Shown here piece by piece: positions 16,555 through 26,198 of a DNA stretch of 64,000 nucleotides. The notes below the pieces were generated by a model. It had not been told where the DNA came from. It worked only from the letters and a program-made list of their open reading frames with translations, and searched no databases. The first letter of the stretch is position 1; every line of letters starts with the position of its first letter. Made by a program: the position numbers and the translations under genes. Source of the stretch: Deltaproteobacteria bacterium (GTDB lineage: Bacteria; JADJOY01); assembly GCA_016713535.1 (NCBI GenBank), contig JADJOY010000030.1, forward strand, positions 1 through 64,000, written 5' to 3'.

Positions 16555-18358
16555 CGAGCGAGCTCGCCGCAGGATCGCGTTCGCGAGCGCCACGGTCTTC
16601 GCGCTCACGGTGTCGGTGTTCCGGGTGTGCGCGCGCCCCGGCGCGAGCGGCGACCCGATCCCCGCGCGCCACATCCCGATCAGCCTGCTGACCGAGGGAG
16701 ACCTCGACCTCGACGAGTTCTCGTCGATCGTCGACGTCCCGGCCCCGTACTACCTCACGCGCCGCGGTGGCCACGTCTACTCGATCTTCCCTCCCGCGGG
16801 GGGAGTGCTGGCGACGCCGTTCTTCGCGGTGGCGCGGGCGCTGGGCGCCGACGTGGTCCACGACGACCGCGCGCGCCTCGGCGTGGCGGCGTGGACGGCG
16901 TCGATCCTGAGCGCGCTCGCGGTGACGCTGGTCTTCGCCACCTACGCCGGGCGGCGCGGGTTCTCGGGCGGGCTCTTCGTGGCCGCCGCGCTCGCGTTCG
17001 GCAGCGGTGTGTGGCCGCTCGCGTCGCAGGACCTGTGGCAGCACACCTTCGGGTTGCCGCTGCTCGCGGCGGTGCTCGCGATCCTCGAGACGCGCGGCGA
17101 TCGCGAGCGCCTCGGCTGGATGGCGTTCGCGGGGGCGCTCGCCGGCCTCGCGGTCGCGGTGCGGCCCACCAACTCGATCCTCGCCGGCATCCTCGCGCTC
17201 CACGTGCTGGGCCGCGCGGGGTGGCGCGCCTTCGCGGCGTTCGGCTTCGCGGCGGCGTGCTCGGTGGTGCCGCAGCTCCTCTACAACTTGATCCAGTTCG
17301 GCCACCCGGCGGGCGCCTACACGAGAGAGGTCACGTACCTCGAGCCGCGCCGGATGTGGTGGAGCGGGCTTCCGGGGCTCTTCGTGTCGCCGGCGCGCGG
17401 CCTCTTCGTGCTGTCGCCGGTGATGCTCCTGGGATGGCTCGCGTTCCGGCGGCGGGCCGGCGCCGAGCGCCTCGGGCTGCGGGTGGCGATGGTGGCGGCG
17501 ATCGTCGCGCAGGCCTCGTTCTTCGGCAGCTACCGGCTGTGGTGGGGCGGGTGGTGCTTCGGGCCGCGCCATCTGCTCGAGGTGATGCCGTTCGCCGCGA
17601 GCCTCGCCGGCTACGGGCTCGAGTCGGTGCGCGGGTCGCGGGCGGGGCGGGTGCTCGCGGGGCTCGCGCTCGCGGTCTCGATCGCGATCAACGGTCTCGG
17701 CGCGCGCCTCGGCACCCAGCAGTGGGACGCTCACCCGCCGATCGACCACGCGCCGGCGCGCCTGTGGGACGTGCGCGACAACCCGGTGGTGAGCGGCTTC
17801 CTCGGCCTCGACCCGGCGAACCGCTACGCCCGCTTCTGGGCGCCGGGCGCCTATCGGGTGGTGCCGGGCGAGCCTCCGAGCGACGAGCTGCGGAGTGGGA
17901 GCTGGCTGCAGCGCGGCTGGACCGAGCGCTGGGGCGAGCCGCGGCCGATCGGCACTGGACGGGAGGTCGAGCTGCGCTTCCGCTTCGACGCGGGCGATCT
18001 GCCCGCGCGGATCGTGCTCGGGTTGCGGGCGAGCCCACGGGTGGAGGGCCCGGTGTCGGCGCGCTTCGCCCTCGACGGCGCGCCCGTCGCGAGCCTGGAG
18101 CTCGACAGCGGGCACGTCCGCGAGGTCGTGATCCCGGTCACGGCCCGCGGCCCGTTCGAGCGTGCGTACCGGGTGACGGCCGAGCTCGGGCGGTGGCGGA
18201 GCGTCGACTGGCGCGACACGTTCCGGGCGCTCGCCGATCCCTCGGCGCTCGACCTGACCCGCGACGCGGTGGTGCTCGAATTCGCGCGAATCGACGGGCC
18301 GAGTGGCACCACCGCGCTGCTCGCAGCGCACGAAACTGCCCCGAAAGGGGGCCCCTAG
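16547..18358 (+). CDS. Polytopic membrane protein, possible GT-C-type glycosyltransferase
   Basis: 603 residues from a GTG at 16547, overlapping glgA. There are around nine membrane segments in residues 1-400. A loop with PAPYYLTRRGGHVYSIFPPAGGVLATPFF and a later MWWSGLPGLFVSPARGLFVLSPV follow the pattern of uncharacterised bacterial GT-C/mannosyltransferase-like proteins. The last ~190 residues are soluble and predicted extracytoplasmic. The specific donor and acceptor cannot be stated. The gene closes the glgA transcription unit. Confidence 0.6.
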   Translation: MADERARRRIAFASATVFALTVSVFRVCARPGASGDPIPARHIPISLLTEGDLDLDEFSSIVDVPAPYYLTRRGGHVYSIFPPAGGVLATPFFAVARALGADVVHDDRARLGVAAWTASILSALAVTLVFATYAGRRGFSGGLFVAAALAFGSGVWPLASQDLWQHTFGLPLLAAVLAILETRGDRERLGWMAFAGALAGLAVAVRPTNSILAGILALHVLGRAGWRAFAAFGFAAACSVVPQLLYNLIQFGHPAGAYTREVTYLEPRRMWWSGLPGLFVSPARGLFVLSPVMLLGWLAFRRRAGAERLGLRVAMVAAIVAQASFFGSYRLWWGGWCFGPRHLLEVMPFAASLAGYGLESVRGSRAGRVLAGLALAVSIAINGLGARLGTQQWDAHPPIDHAPARLWDVRDNPVVSGFLGLDPANRYARFWAPGAYRVVPGEPPSDELRSGSWLQRGWTERWGEPRPIGTGREVELRFRFDAGDLPARIVLGLRASPRVEGPVSARFALDGAPVASLELDSGHVREVVIPVTARGPFERAYRVTAELGRWRSVDWRDTFRALADPSALDLTRDAVVLEFARIDGPSGTTALLAAHETAPKGGP

Positions 18359-18521
18359 AGGGCCAAAATGCCCATGTTTCGCAGGGATTCGCGCGAAAAC
18401 CGGTCTGTAAAGCTCAAGCCGTACAAATTTGTAGAGCATCAGCTTTACGATTTTGTATAGCAAGTGCTTTACAGTGGGACCGTCGCGCGGCCCACCCGAG
18501 TCGGGTTAGGCTCGACGCACC
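18359..18521. promoter_or_regulatory. AT-rich control region with nested inverted repeats
   Basis: This is one of the few AT-rich stretches in the window. It contains the perfect palindrome TACAAATTTGTA (18422-18433), GTAAAGCT (18407-18414) paired with AGCTTTAC (18441-18448), and TGTAAAGC (18406-18413) paired with GCTTTACA (18466-18473). The repeat set suggests a multi-site operator upstream of the esterase gene at 18522. The 11-mer CCGTACAAATT also occurs at 29644-29654, upstream of the signal peptidase gene. Confidence 0.5.
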
Positions 18522-19673
18522 ATGGCCCCAACCCGTGCTCTCGGCCGTCTCGCGATCGTGGCGCTGACTTCGCTCGGCGTGCTCGCCGGCTGCGGCGACG
18601 ACGCTGGCGCGCCTCCGCTCACCAGCGAGGAGGTGCTCACGCGCGGGCCGTTCGCGGTCGCTCACGAGTACTTCGATCTCGTCGACGCCTCGCGTCCCAC
18701 GCCGCCCAACGCCTCCGATCCCGGCGCGCCGACCCGCACGCTGAAGACCAACCTCTGGTATCCGCTCGCCGCGGCGGGCGGCCCGGCGGCCGCGCCCGGG
18801 CGTCACCCGGTGATCCTCTACAGCCACGGCTTCATGTCGTGGGGCACCGAGGGGCGCTATCTCGACGAGCACCTCGCGAGCCACGGCTACATCGTGATCT
18901 CGCCCGACTTCCCGCTCACCAACATCCTGGCGCCGGGCGGGCCGGACGTGAACGACGTGGTGAACCAGCCCGCCGACGTGCGCTTCCTCCTCGACGCGCT
19001 GCTCGGCTTCGATCGGCAGCCGGAGCACCCGCTCTTCGGTGCGGTCGACGCGGAGCGGGTGGGCGCCGCCGGGGTCTCGCTCGGCGGCATGACCACCTCG
19101 CTCGTCACGTATCACGCGACGCTGCGCGACCCGCGGATCCGCGCGGCGATCTCGATCGCGGGCCCCGGCTCGATGTTCGACGCCTCCTTCTACGCCACCA
19201 CCGACGCGCCCTTCCTCATGATCGCCGGCGACATCGACGCGATCGTCGACTACCCGAGCAACGCGCTGGTCGCGCGCGAGATGGCGGGGGCCAAGGGGAC
19301 CCTCGTGACCCTCCACGGCGCCACCCACACCGGCTTCGCCAACCAGTCGAGCGAGTTCATGGGCGCCATGGACAACCCCGACAACCTGGGCTGCGCCGCG
19401 CTCACCACGCAGCTCGAGGTCGACGACGTCGACTTCACGGCGCTGCTCGGCGGCGCCGGGGCCGGCATCGTGGAGCGGGAAACTCCGCTACCGTGCTCGG
19501 TCTCGCCGCTGCCCACCTCGATCCGCCCGTGGCGCCAGCATGACCTGGTGATCCTCGCCGCCGCGAGCTTCTTCGAGAGCCACCTCGGCGAGAGCGCCGC
19601 CGAGCGCTCCGCCGCCGCCCGCTTCCTGCGCACCGGGCTTCCCGCGGAAAATCCCGAGGCGAGCGTGGACTGA
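18522..19673 (+). CDS. Secreted alpha/beta hydrolase lipoprotein (PAF-acetylhydrolase/dienelactone-hydrolase-like)
   Basis: 383 residues. The N-terminus MAPTRALGRLAIVALTSLG then VLAGCGDD has a lipobox LAGC near residue 24. The hydrolase core shows HPVILYSHGFMSWGTEGRYLDEHLASHGYIV, the nucleophile elbow GVSLGGMTTSL (Ser near residue 189), an Asp in AGDIDAIVDYPSN, and HGATHTGF as the His region. The fold and spacing resemble platelet-activating-factor acetylhydrolase-like and dienelactone-hydrolase-like enzymes. A monocistronic unit is likely, with the AT-rich operator region upstream and repeat array 1 directly downstream. Confidence 0.82.
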   Translation: MAPTRALGRLAIVALTSLGVLAGCGDDAGAPPLTSEEVLTRGPFAVAHEYFDLVDASRPTPPNASDPGAPTRTLKTNLWYPLAAAGGPAAAPGRHPVILYSHGFMSWGTEGRYLDEHLASHGYIVISPDFPLTNILAPGGPDVNDVVNQPADVRFLLDALLGFDRQPEHPLFGAVDAERVGAAGVSLGGMTTSLVTYHATLRDPRIRAAISIAGPGSMFDASFYATTDAPFLMIAGDIDAIVDYPSNALVAREMAGAKGTLVTLHGATHTGFANQSSEFMGAMDNPDNLGCAALTTQLEVDDVDFTALLGGAGAGIVERETPLPCSVSPLPTSIRPWRQHDLVILAAASFFESHLGESAAERSAAARFLRTGLPAENPEASVD

Positions 19674-19677
19674 GGCG

Positions 19678-21175
19678 TGGAGCGTCGGCGGCGATCGAGG
19701 AGGATCGCACCCGAATCCGGGCGACCTCACGGTCGCCCCTACGAGCTGCATCCGTTCGATCCCTGGCGGCCGACGGAGCGGCCGCGCTCCAGGGGGCGTT
19801 GGAGCGTCGGTGCTCCGTCACCGACCCGATGCTCGCCGCGCAGCCTGTGTAGCGGCGGGTGATCGAGCGGATCAGTGTCACCGGCGACCCCACGGTCGCC
19901 CCTATGAGCTGCATCCCTTCGATCCCTGGCGGCCGACGGAGCGGCCGCGCCCGAGGGGGGTGCTGAGCGTCGGTGCTCCGGCACGACTCCACGCTCGCCG
20001 CGCACCCGGCGGGCGCGAGCCCGAGTTGCGGCGGTGATCGAGCGGGATCACGTCCGAATCCGGGCGACCTCGCGGTCGCCCCTACGAGCTGCATCCTCGT
20101 CCTGGCGGCGACGGGCGGCCGCGCTCCAGGGGGGTTGGCGCGGTGCTCCGGCACCGACCGGCGCTCGCCGCGAAGCCCGTGAGCGGCGGCGATCGAGCGG
20201 GATCACGTCCGAATCCGGGCGACCTCGCGGTCGCCCCTACGAGCTGCATCCGTTCGATCCGTGGCGGCCGACGGAGCGGCCGCGCTCCAGGGGGTGTTGG
20301 AGCGTCGGTGCTCCGTCACCGACCCGGCGCTCGCCGCGCAGCCCGTGTAGCGGCGGGCGCGAGCGCCGGGGCCGATCGAGCGAGGATGATCGTCCGGATC
20401 CGGGCGACCTCACGGTCGCCCCTATGAGCTGCATCCGTTCGATCCCTGGCGGCCGACGAAGCGGCCGCGCTCCAGGGAGGCGTTGGAGGGTCGGTGCTCC
20501 GGCACCGACCCCGGCGCTCGCCGCGAAGCCCGTGTAGCGGCGGCGATCGAGCGGGATCACGTCCGAATCCGGGCGACCTCACGGTCGCCCCTATGAGCTG
20601 CATCCGTTCGATCCCTGGCGGCCGACGAAGCGGCCGCGCTCCAGGGAGGCGTTGGAGCGTCGGTGCTCCGGCACCGACCCGGCGCTCGCCGCGCAGCCCG
20701 TGTAGCGGCGCTGATCGAGCGGGACCGCGCCCGATCCCGGGCGACCTGGCGGTCGCCCCTACGAGCTGCATCCGTTCGATCCGTGGCGGCCGACGGAGCG
20801 GCCGCGCTCCAGGGGGTGTTGGAGCGTCGGTGCTCCGTCACCGACCCGGCGCTCGCCGCGCAGCCCGTGTAGCGGCGGGCGCGAGCCCGCCGAGGAGCGG
20901 CGGCGATCGAGCGGGACCGCGTCCGATCCCGGGCGACCTGGCGGTCGCCCCTACGAGCTGCATCCGTTCGATCCGTGGCGGCCGACGGAGCGGCCGCGCT
21001 CGAGGGGGGTGTTTGGAGCGTCGGTGCTCCGTCACCGACCGGCGCTCGCCGCGCAGCCCGTGTAGCGGCGGCGATCGAGCGGGACCGCGTCCGATCCCGG
21101 GCGACCTGGCGGTCGCCCCTACGAGCTGCATCCGAGCGATCCCGGGCGACCGACGGAGCGGCCGCGCGCCGGCGC
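19678..21175. repeat. Repeat array 1: nine copies of a ~155-192 bp hairpin-containing unit
   Basis: The anchor GAGCTGCATC recurs at 19743, 19906, 20086, 20241, 20426, 20595, 20763, 20955 and 21123. A typical unit holds a hairpin GGGCGACC-TCGC-GGTCGCCC, then CTACGAGCTGCATCCGTTCG, a second hairpin GCGGCCG-ACGGAG-CGGCCGC with CTCCAGG, GGAGCGTCGGTGCTCC (itself a small stem), and GCTCGCCGCGCAGCCCGTG. The array fills the gap between two convergent genes exactly. Long open frames cross it on both strands only because the sequence is GC-rich and repetitive; it is treated as non-coding. Confidence 0.93.
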
Positions 21176-21898
21176 TCACCCCACGCCGAGGGCTTCGAGC
21201 ACCCGCGCGGTGTCGGAGAGGTCGGGGAAGAGGGCGTCGGGACGGCGCGCGGCGAGCTCGGCGATCGGAGTGCCGCCGGTGGCTACGGCCACGGCGACGG
21301 CGCCGCCCGCGCGCGCGCACTGGATGTCGCGCAGCGAGTCGCCGATCACGTAGGTGTCGGCGGGAGCGAAGCGGATGCGTCGGAAGTCGTGGGCGCGGGT
21401 GAGGGCGATGGGGACGAGCTCGTCGCGGGTCTCGGCGTCGTCGCCGAAGGCGCCGAACGGGAAGCGCGCCCACAGCGAGAAGCGCTCGAGCTTGATGCGC
21501 GCGCCTTCGCGGATGTTGCCCGTGAGCAGGCCCACCGTCACGTCCTCGCAGGCCTCGAGGGCGGCGAGCAGCTCGTGGATGCCGGGGTGTACGTGGCCGG
21601 TCTCGGCACACGCGCGTTCGTCGGCGAGGACCTCGAGGTAGCGCTGGAAGAACGCCGCGCGCGTGTCGTCGCAGTGACGATGGCCGAGCCCGTGGAGCTC
21701 GAGCAGCTCGCGGAGGATGCCGGGGTCGGTCTTGCCGTCGAAGAGAACCCCGGTGGTCGCGTCCTCGACGCCGAAGACCTCGTGGAACGCGCGCTTCACG
21801 GCCCGCGAGCCGATGCGCCCGCTCATGACCAGCGTGCCGTCGATGTCGAAGAGGACGAGCCGAGGTCGCGCGCTGGGGGGCATCGAGGGGGAGCTCAC
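21176..21898 (-). CDS. HAD superfamily phosphatase (phosphoglycolate-phosphatase-like)
   Basis: 240 residues from the GTG at 21898, which overlaps the kinase stop as GTGA; an ATG at 21883 is the alternative. Motif I LVLFDIDGTLVMSGRIG, motif II VGLLTGNI, motif III the Lys in RIKLERF, motif IV TYVIGDSLRDIQCARAGGA. The cap region FDGKTDPGILRELLELHG is typical of the Gph-like subgroup. It is the last gene of the response regulator-kinase operon, an unexpected place for a housekeeping-type phosphatase. It ends against repeat array 1. Confidence 0.84.
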   Translation of the reverse strand: MSSPSMPPSARPRLVLFDIDGTLVMSGRIGSRAVKRAFHEVFGVEDATTGVLFDGKTDPGILRELLELHGLGHRHCDDTRAAFFQRYLEVLADERACAETGHVHPGIHELLAALEACEDVTVGLLTGNIREGARIKLERFSLWARFPFGAFGDDAETRDELVPIALTRAHDFRRIRFAPADTYVIGDSLRDIQCARAGGAVAVAVATGGTPIAELAARRPDALFPDLSDTARVLEALGVG

Positions 21899-24591
21899 GA
21901 GGCGACGGGGGCGCGGCGGACGTGCCCGCGGGAGACCTCCCAGCTTGGCTGGCGTCGGGGCTCGCTGGCTCGGTCGGCGGCACGCCCCGGCGCCGCGCCG
22001 ACGCCGCCGTCGAGCGGCAGCGTGACCGAGAAGCGGGTGCCGCGCCCCGGCTCGCTCGCGACGCTGATCGTGCCGCCGTGGCGCTCGACGATGCTGTGGC
22101 TGATCGAGAGCCCGAGCCCGGTGCCCTGGCCGACCTCCTTGGTGGTGAAGAACGGGTCGAAGATCCGCTCCAGGTTCTCCGGTGGGATGCCGACGCCCGA
22201 GTCCTCCACCTCGATCACCACCCGCTCGGGCGCCTCGCCGCTCGGCAGCGCGCGGGTGCGGATGTGGATCGTGCCGCGCTCGCCGACCGCGTCGCAGGCG
22301 TTGGCGAGCAGGTTCATGAGCACCTGGTTGAGCGGCCCCGGGAAGCACGGCACCGGCGGCAGCGCGCCGAGCTCCTTCTCCACCACGATGCCGGCCTTCA
22401 AGCGATGCGCCAGCAGCCGGAGCGTGGTCTCGATCGCGGCGTCGAGGTCGATGGGCTTGCGCTCGTGCTCGTCGAGCCGCGAGAAGGTGCGCAGGTCCTG
22501 CACGATCGCCTTGGTGCGGCGCGCGCCCTCGCGGCACGACTCGATCAGCTCGGCGAGCAGCGCGTGGTTCCGCGCCGCGTCGCCGTCGCCGTTCCTGAGC
22601 CGCGCGAGATAGCGCTCGATGTGGTCGAGATTGGCGTAGAGGAAGCCGATCGGGTTGTTGAGCTCGTGGGCGACTCCCGCCACCAGCTCGCCGAGCGACG
22701 CGAGCTTCTTCGATTGCAGGAGCTGCCCCTGCATCTCGCGCAGCTCGGCGAGGGTGCGCTTGAGCTCGTCGTTGGCCTCGGTGAGCTCGCCGGTGCGGCG
22801 CTCGACCTCGCCCTCGAGCCCCGCCATCACTGCCGCGAGGTCGCGGTAGCTGCGCGCGTTGTGGATCGCGATGGCCGCCTGGTCGGCGAGCGTCCGCACC
22901 AGCGCCAGGTCCTCGGAGTTGAAGAGCGCCCCCGAGCGCTTGGCGCCGAGCGCCAGGATCGCGACGGTGTCGCCCTTGAAGCTCGCCGGCACCAGCAGGT
23001 TGGCGCCCAGGCGTTCGATCTCCTCGAGCGCCTCGGCGCGGTCCCAGCGCAGGAGCGGGTTCTCGCGCAGCTCCCACTTGGTGAGCTCGGTGGCGCGGCG
23101 CTCCACGATGCGTACCAGCGGGCTCGTCGCCACCAGCTCGATGTCGGGCTCGTGGCTCGCGCCGTAGTGGACGAACGAGCCGTAACGCTCGGGGCGCACC
23201 AGCACCAGCGCGCGGTCGAGCTGGAGGGTGTCGCGCAGCGTGGCGTCGATCTCGGCGAGGATGCGGTTGAGATCGAGCTCGCTCACCAGCGCGTGGCTGA
23301 GCTGCTGCACCGCCTCGCGGTAGTCGTAGGGCGTGCGAAAGAGCGTGCGGTCGACGAACGCCACCACCAGCCGCCGCGCCGGCGGGAAGAGGAACGCGTA
23401 CACGATGACCAGGAACGTGTTGAGGTAGGGCGTGACCTCGAGGCGCGGGTGGAAGAGCGTGTGCACCACCAGCACCACGCCGACGTACGACGCCACCATG
23501 AGAGAGGTGAGCAGCACGTACGCGACCGAGCGGCGCAGCACGAAGCTCACGCCGAACAGGTCGAAGCGCACGATCGCCCACGCCACCGAGAGCGGGAACA
23601 CGTTCGCCGACAGCAGTAGCCAGTGCGCCGGCAGCCACGGGGTGGTGAGCTCGGGCCACACGCTCACCGCGAGCAGCCCGAACCCCGACGGCACGAGCCC
23701 CACGAGCGCGCCGATCCCCACCACCATCGCGCGGCGCCGCTCGAGGGCCTCGCGCTCCATGTTGCGCGCGCCGCGGTAGATCGAGGCGAGGAAGTACATC
23801 CCGGCGCCGGCGGCCGCGAGGTGCTCGAGGCGCTCGGCCCAGATCCACGCGCGGTACCAGGCGTGGGTGGGGAAGTAGGCGAGCAGCGCCGCCACGCCGA
23901 AGAAGGCGTAGGCGCCGAGCACGGTGCGGCGCGCGCGCTCGGGCTCGAGGCGCTCGCGCGGGAACATCACGCCGAGGTGGATGAGCGTCGCCGGCAGCAG
24001 CACGCCGGCGAAGAAGAAGAGCGGCTCGAGGACGGACTCGGAGGTCTCGACCTCGAACACCGTGATGCTCGACCAGCCGGTGAAGAGGCAGAAGATCAGG
24101 AAGGCGAGGGTTCCCGCGTTGCCGGGCCGGAGGAAGAACACCGCGAACCCGACCACCAGGATGAAGACGCCCTCGACGAGGTGGATCGCGAACGTGAGCA
24201 GCAGGTCGGTGCCGGAGAAGACCCGCACCGGGAGGGTGGCCTCGAAGATCTCGCCGCTCGGGCGCTCGATCCGGTAGTGGACCAGCGCGCCGGGCGCGCG
24301 CGACGCGGCGTGCTCGAGCACCTCCGCGGTGGTCGCCACCTCGCGCCCGTCGACCGCGAGGATGCGATCGCCGGTGCGCACCACCAGCCCGCCCTCGTTC
24401 CACGCCGGGCGCGTGAGCATGCCCACCGTGGTGGCGTGGTGCAGCAGGAAGCCGGGGAAGGGGCGGTCGAGCCAGCCCCACGCGTGCCGGCTCACGGCGA
24501 TGACCGTCGCCAGGCACGCGAGCTCCACCACGAACGCGAGCAGCTTGGCCGCCATGCGGCGCTCCTCGAGGACGGTGTCGCTGACGCTCAT
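21895..24591 (-). CDS. Membrane sensor histidine kinase with PDZ and GAF domains
   Basis: 898 residues. Layout: one membrane segment (16-35), a PDZ-like domain (about 55-125, GLVVRTGDRILAVDGREV), about eight membrane segments (130-400), a GAF-like domain (about 435-590), a coiled coil (about 595-630), a HisKA domain with phospho-accepting His near 642 (AGVAHELNNPIGF), and HATPase_c (N box NLLANACDA ~760, D box EDSGVGI ~796, G box GQGTGLGLSIS ~822). The C-terminal 35 residues are Arg/Pro-rich. The PDZ before a polytopic sensor suggests recognition of an unfolded or C-terminal peptide outside the membrane. It lies 13 bp after its regulator gene. Confidence 0.88.
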   Translation of the reverse strand: MSVSDTVLEERRMAAKLLAFVVELACLATVIAVSRHAWGWLDRPFPGFLLHHATTVGMLTRPAWNEGGLVVRTGDRILAVDGREVATTAEVLEHAASRAPGALVHYRIERPSGEIFEATLPVRVFSGTDLLLTFAIHLVEGVFILVVGFAVFFLRPGNAGTLAFLIFCLFTGWSSITVFEVETSESVLEPLFFFAGVLLPATLIHLGVMFPRERLEPERARRTVLGAYAFFGVAALLAYFPTHAWYRAWIWAERLEHLAAAGAGMYFLASIYRGARNMEREALERRRAMVVGIGALVGLVPSGFGLLAVSVWPELTTPWLPAHWLLLSANVFPLSVAWAIVRFDLFGVSFVLRRSVAYVLLTSLMVASYVGVVLVVHTLFHPRLEVTPYLNTFLVIVYAFLFPPARRLVVAFVDRTLFRTPYDYREAVQQLSHALVSELDLNRILAEIDATLRDTLQLDRALVLVRPERYGSFVHYGASHEPDIELVATSPLVRIVERRATELTKWELRENPLLRWDRAEALEEIERLGANLLVPASFKGDTVAILALGAKRSGALFNSEDLALVRTLADQAAIAIHNARSYRDLAAVMAGLEGEVERRTGELTEANDELKRTLAELREMQGQLLQSKKLASLGELVAGVAHELNNPIGFLYANLDHIERYLARLRNGDGDAARNHALLAELIESCREGARRTKAIVQDLRTFSRLDEHERKPIDLDAAIETTLRLLAHRLKAGIVVEKELGALPPVPCFPGPLNQVLMNLLANACDAVGERGTIHIRTRALPSGEAPERVVIEVEDSGVGIPPENLERIFDPFFTTKEVGQGTGLGLSISHSIVERHGGTISVASEPGRGTRFSVTLPLDGGVGAAPGRAADRASEPRRQPSWEVSRGHVRRAPVAS

Positions 24592-24604
24592 GGTGAGACG
24601 GACC

Positions 24605-26083
24605 TCAGCGCATGCCGAGGCGGCGCATCATCTTCTGCAGGCTCTGGCGGGTGAGGCCGAGGGCCTCGGCCGCCGTCGACTTGTTGCCGTGGACGAGGAG
24701 CGCGCGCTCGATGAGCACCCGCTTGAGCTCGTCGACGCGGTCGTTGAGGGTGCCGCCTTCGCCCGCGGGCGCCGCGGGCAGCGGCGCGGCCGGGGACGGC
24801 GCCACCGTCGACGGGGGCAGCGCCCGCGCCGCGCCGCGCACGCGCTCGGAGAAGAGCTCGACGCCGATCGGCTCGCCCTCGCTCACGAGCGTCACGGCGC
24901 GCTCGATCTCGTTCTCGAGCTCGCGCACGTTGCCGGGCCAGCCGTGTGCGATCAGCGTCTCGAGGGCGTCCTTGCGCAGCGCCGGCGCCGGCACGCCGAG
25001 CTTCCTGGCGACCCGCTCGACGAAGTGATGGACCAGCACCGGGATGTCGCCGGTGCGCTCGCGCAGCGGCGGAACGGTGAGCGTGAACAGGTTGAGACGG
25101 TAGAAGAGATCCTCGCGGAAGCGCCCCGCGGCCACCTCCGCGGCGAGGTCGCGGTTGGTGGCGGAAACCACCCGCACGTCGACGCGCTTGATCGCGGTCG
25201 CGCCCACGGCCTTCACCTCGCCCTCCTGGAGCACGCGCAGGAGCCGCGCCTGGAGCGCGGGGCTGGTCTCGCCGATCTCGTCGAGGAACACGGTGCCGCC
25301 GTCGGCGAGCTCGAAGAGCCCCTTCTTGTCCTCGATCGCGCCGGTGAACGAGCCGCGCTTGTGGCCGAAGAGCTCGCTCTCGGAGCGTCTCGGTGAGCGC
25401 CGCGCAGTTCTGCACCACGAACGGCCGATCCTTGCGCTTGCCGCTCACGTGGATGGCGCGCGCGATCAGCTCCTTGCCGGTGCCGGTCTCCCCCTGGACG
25501 AGCACGGTCGCGTCGGAGCGCGCGATCTTCTCGAGGAGATCGAAGAGCCGCGTCATCGGCTCGCTGCTGCCCAGGATGCCGTCGAAGCGGTGCTTGCCGG
25601 TGATCGCGCGGCGCAGGTCGACGTTCTCCCGCAGCAAGCGCTGGTTCGCGAGCTCGAGCTCGCGGGTGAGGCGCTGGTGGTCGCGCGTCAGCAGGTGCAG
25701 CTCCATCGCGCGCTGCACGGTCAGCTCGAGGTCGCGCGGCTCCCACGGCTTGGAGACGTAGCGGTAGACCTGCGCCTCGTTGATCGCGTCGACGAGCGCC
25801 TCCACGTCGGTGAAGCCGGTGAGGAGGACGCGCACCGCCTCGGGGTGGGTCGCGCGGCGCTTCGCGAGAAGCTCCACCCCGGTCATGCCGGGCATGCGCT
25901 GATCGGTCAGGATCACGCCCACGTCGGGGCGGCGCGCGAGCACCTCGAGGCTTGCTCGCCGCTGGTGGCGGTCAGCACCTCGAGCTCGTCCATGAACGAG
26001 ATCTCGAGGCTGCGCACCGCCTGGATCTCGTCGTCGACCACCAGGAGTGGCGCGCTGGCGGGCGGCGCGGCGGGAGCGGCCAT
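24605..26083 (-). CDS. Sigma-54-dependent response regulator, NtrC type (two frameshifts)
   Basis: The gene starts at the ATG at 26083 ([19 protein letters not shown]). It encodes a receiver domain (phospho-Asp in [16 protein letters not shown]), an AAA+ sigma-54 domain (Walker [18 protein letters not shown] in place of GAFTGA; Walker [10 protein letters not shown]; arginine region [20 protein letters not shown]) and a Fis-type HTH ending [20 protein letters not shown]. The frame breaks twice: one base is missing near 25950 ([14 protein letters not shown]) and one is extra or two are missing near 25385 ([17 protein letters not shown]). Corrected length is about 492 residues. It drives sigma-54 promoters in response to the downstream kinase. 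Confidence 0.85.
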
Positions 26084-26128
26084 TCCCCGGACTCTAGCGC
26101 GGTTCGCGGCGACGCTCGATCGACCCGG

Positions 26129-26152
26129 GGGCCGTCGACGAAGCGACGGCCC
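26129..26152. repeat. Single hairpin with the ACGAAG loop
   Basis: GGGCCGTCG-ACGAAG-CGACGGCCC: a perfect 9-bp stem with the same loop as the hairpins at 3.68, 3.89, 20.46 and 48.49 kb but a different stem. It lies between the divergent response regulator and esterase genes. Confidence 0.75.
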
Positions 26153-26198
26153 GCCAGCCCCACGGCTCGACGCCATCTCGATGCTAGGGTTGGGTCGC

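Noticed and set aside
13108-16674. Minus-strand extension of the murJ frame to 1188 codons, opposite glgA
   Set aside because: The extension lies antisense to a clear glycogen synthase. The MurJ family N-terminus starts at 14658.
19678-21175. Open frames across repeat array 1 on both strands
   Set aside because: Repetitive Arg/Gly/Ala translations follow the DNA repeat and lack any family pattern; no ribosome site.
25155-26198. Plus-strand extension upstream of the PHB-depolymerase-like gene
   Set aside because: It is antisense to the response regulator. A proper signal peptide starts at 26199.
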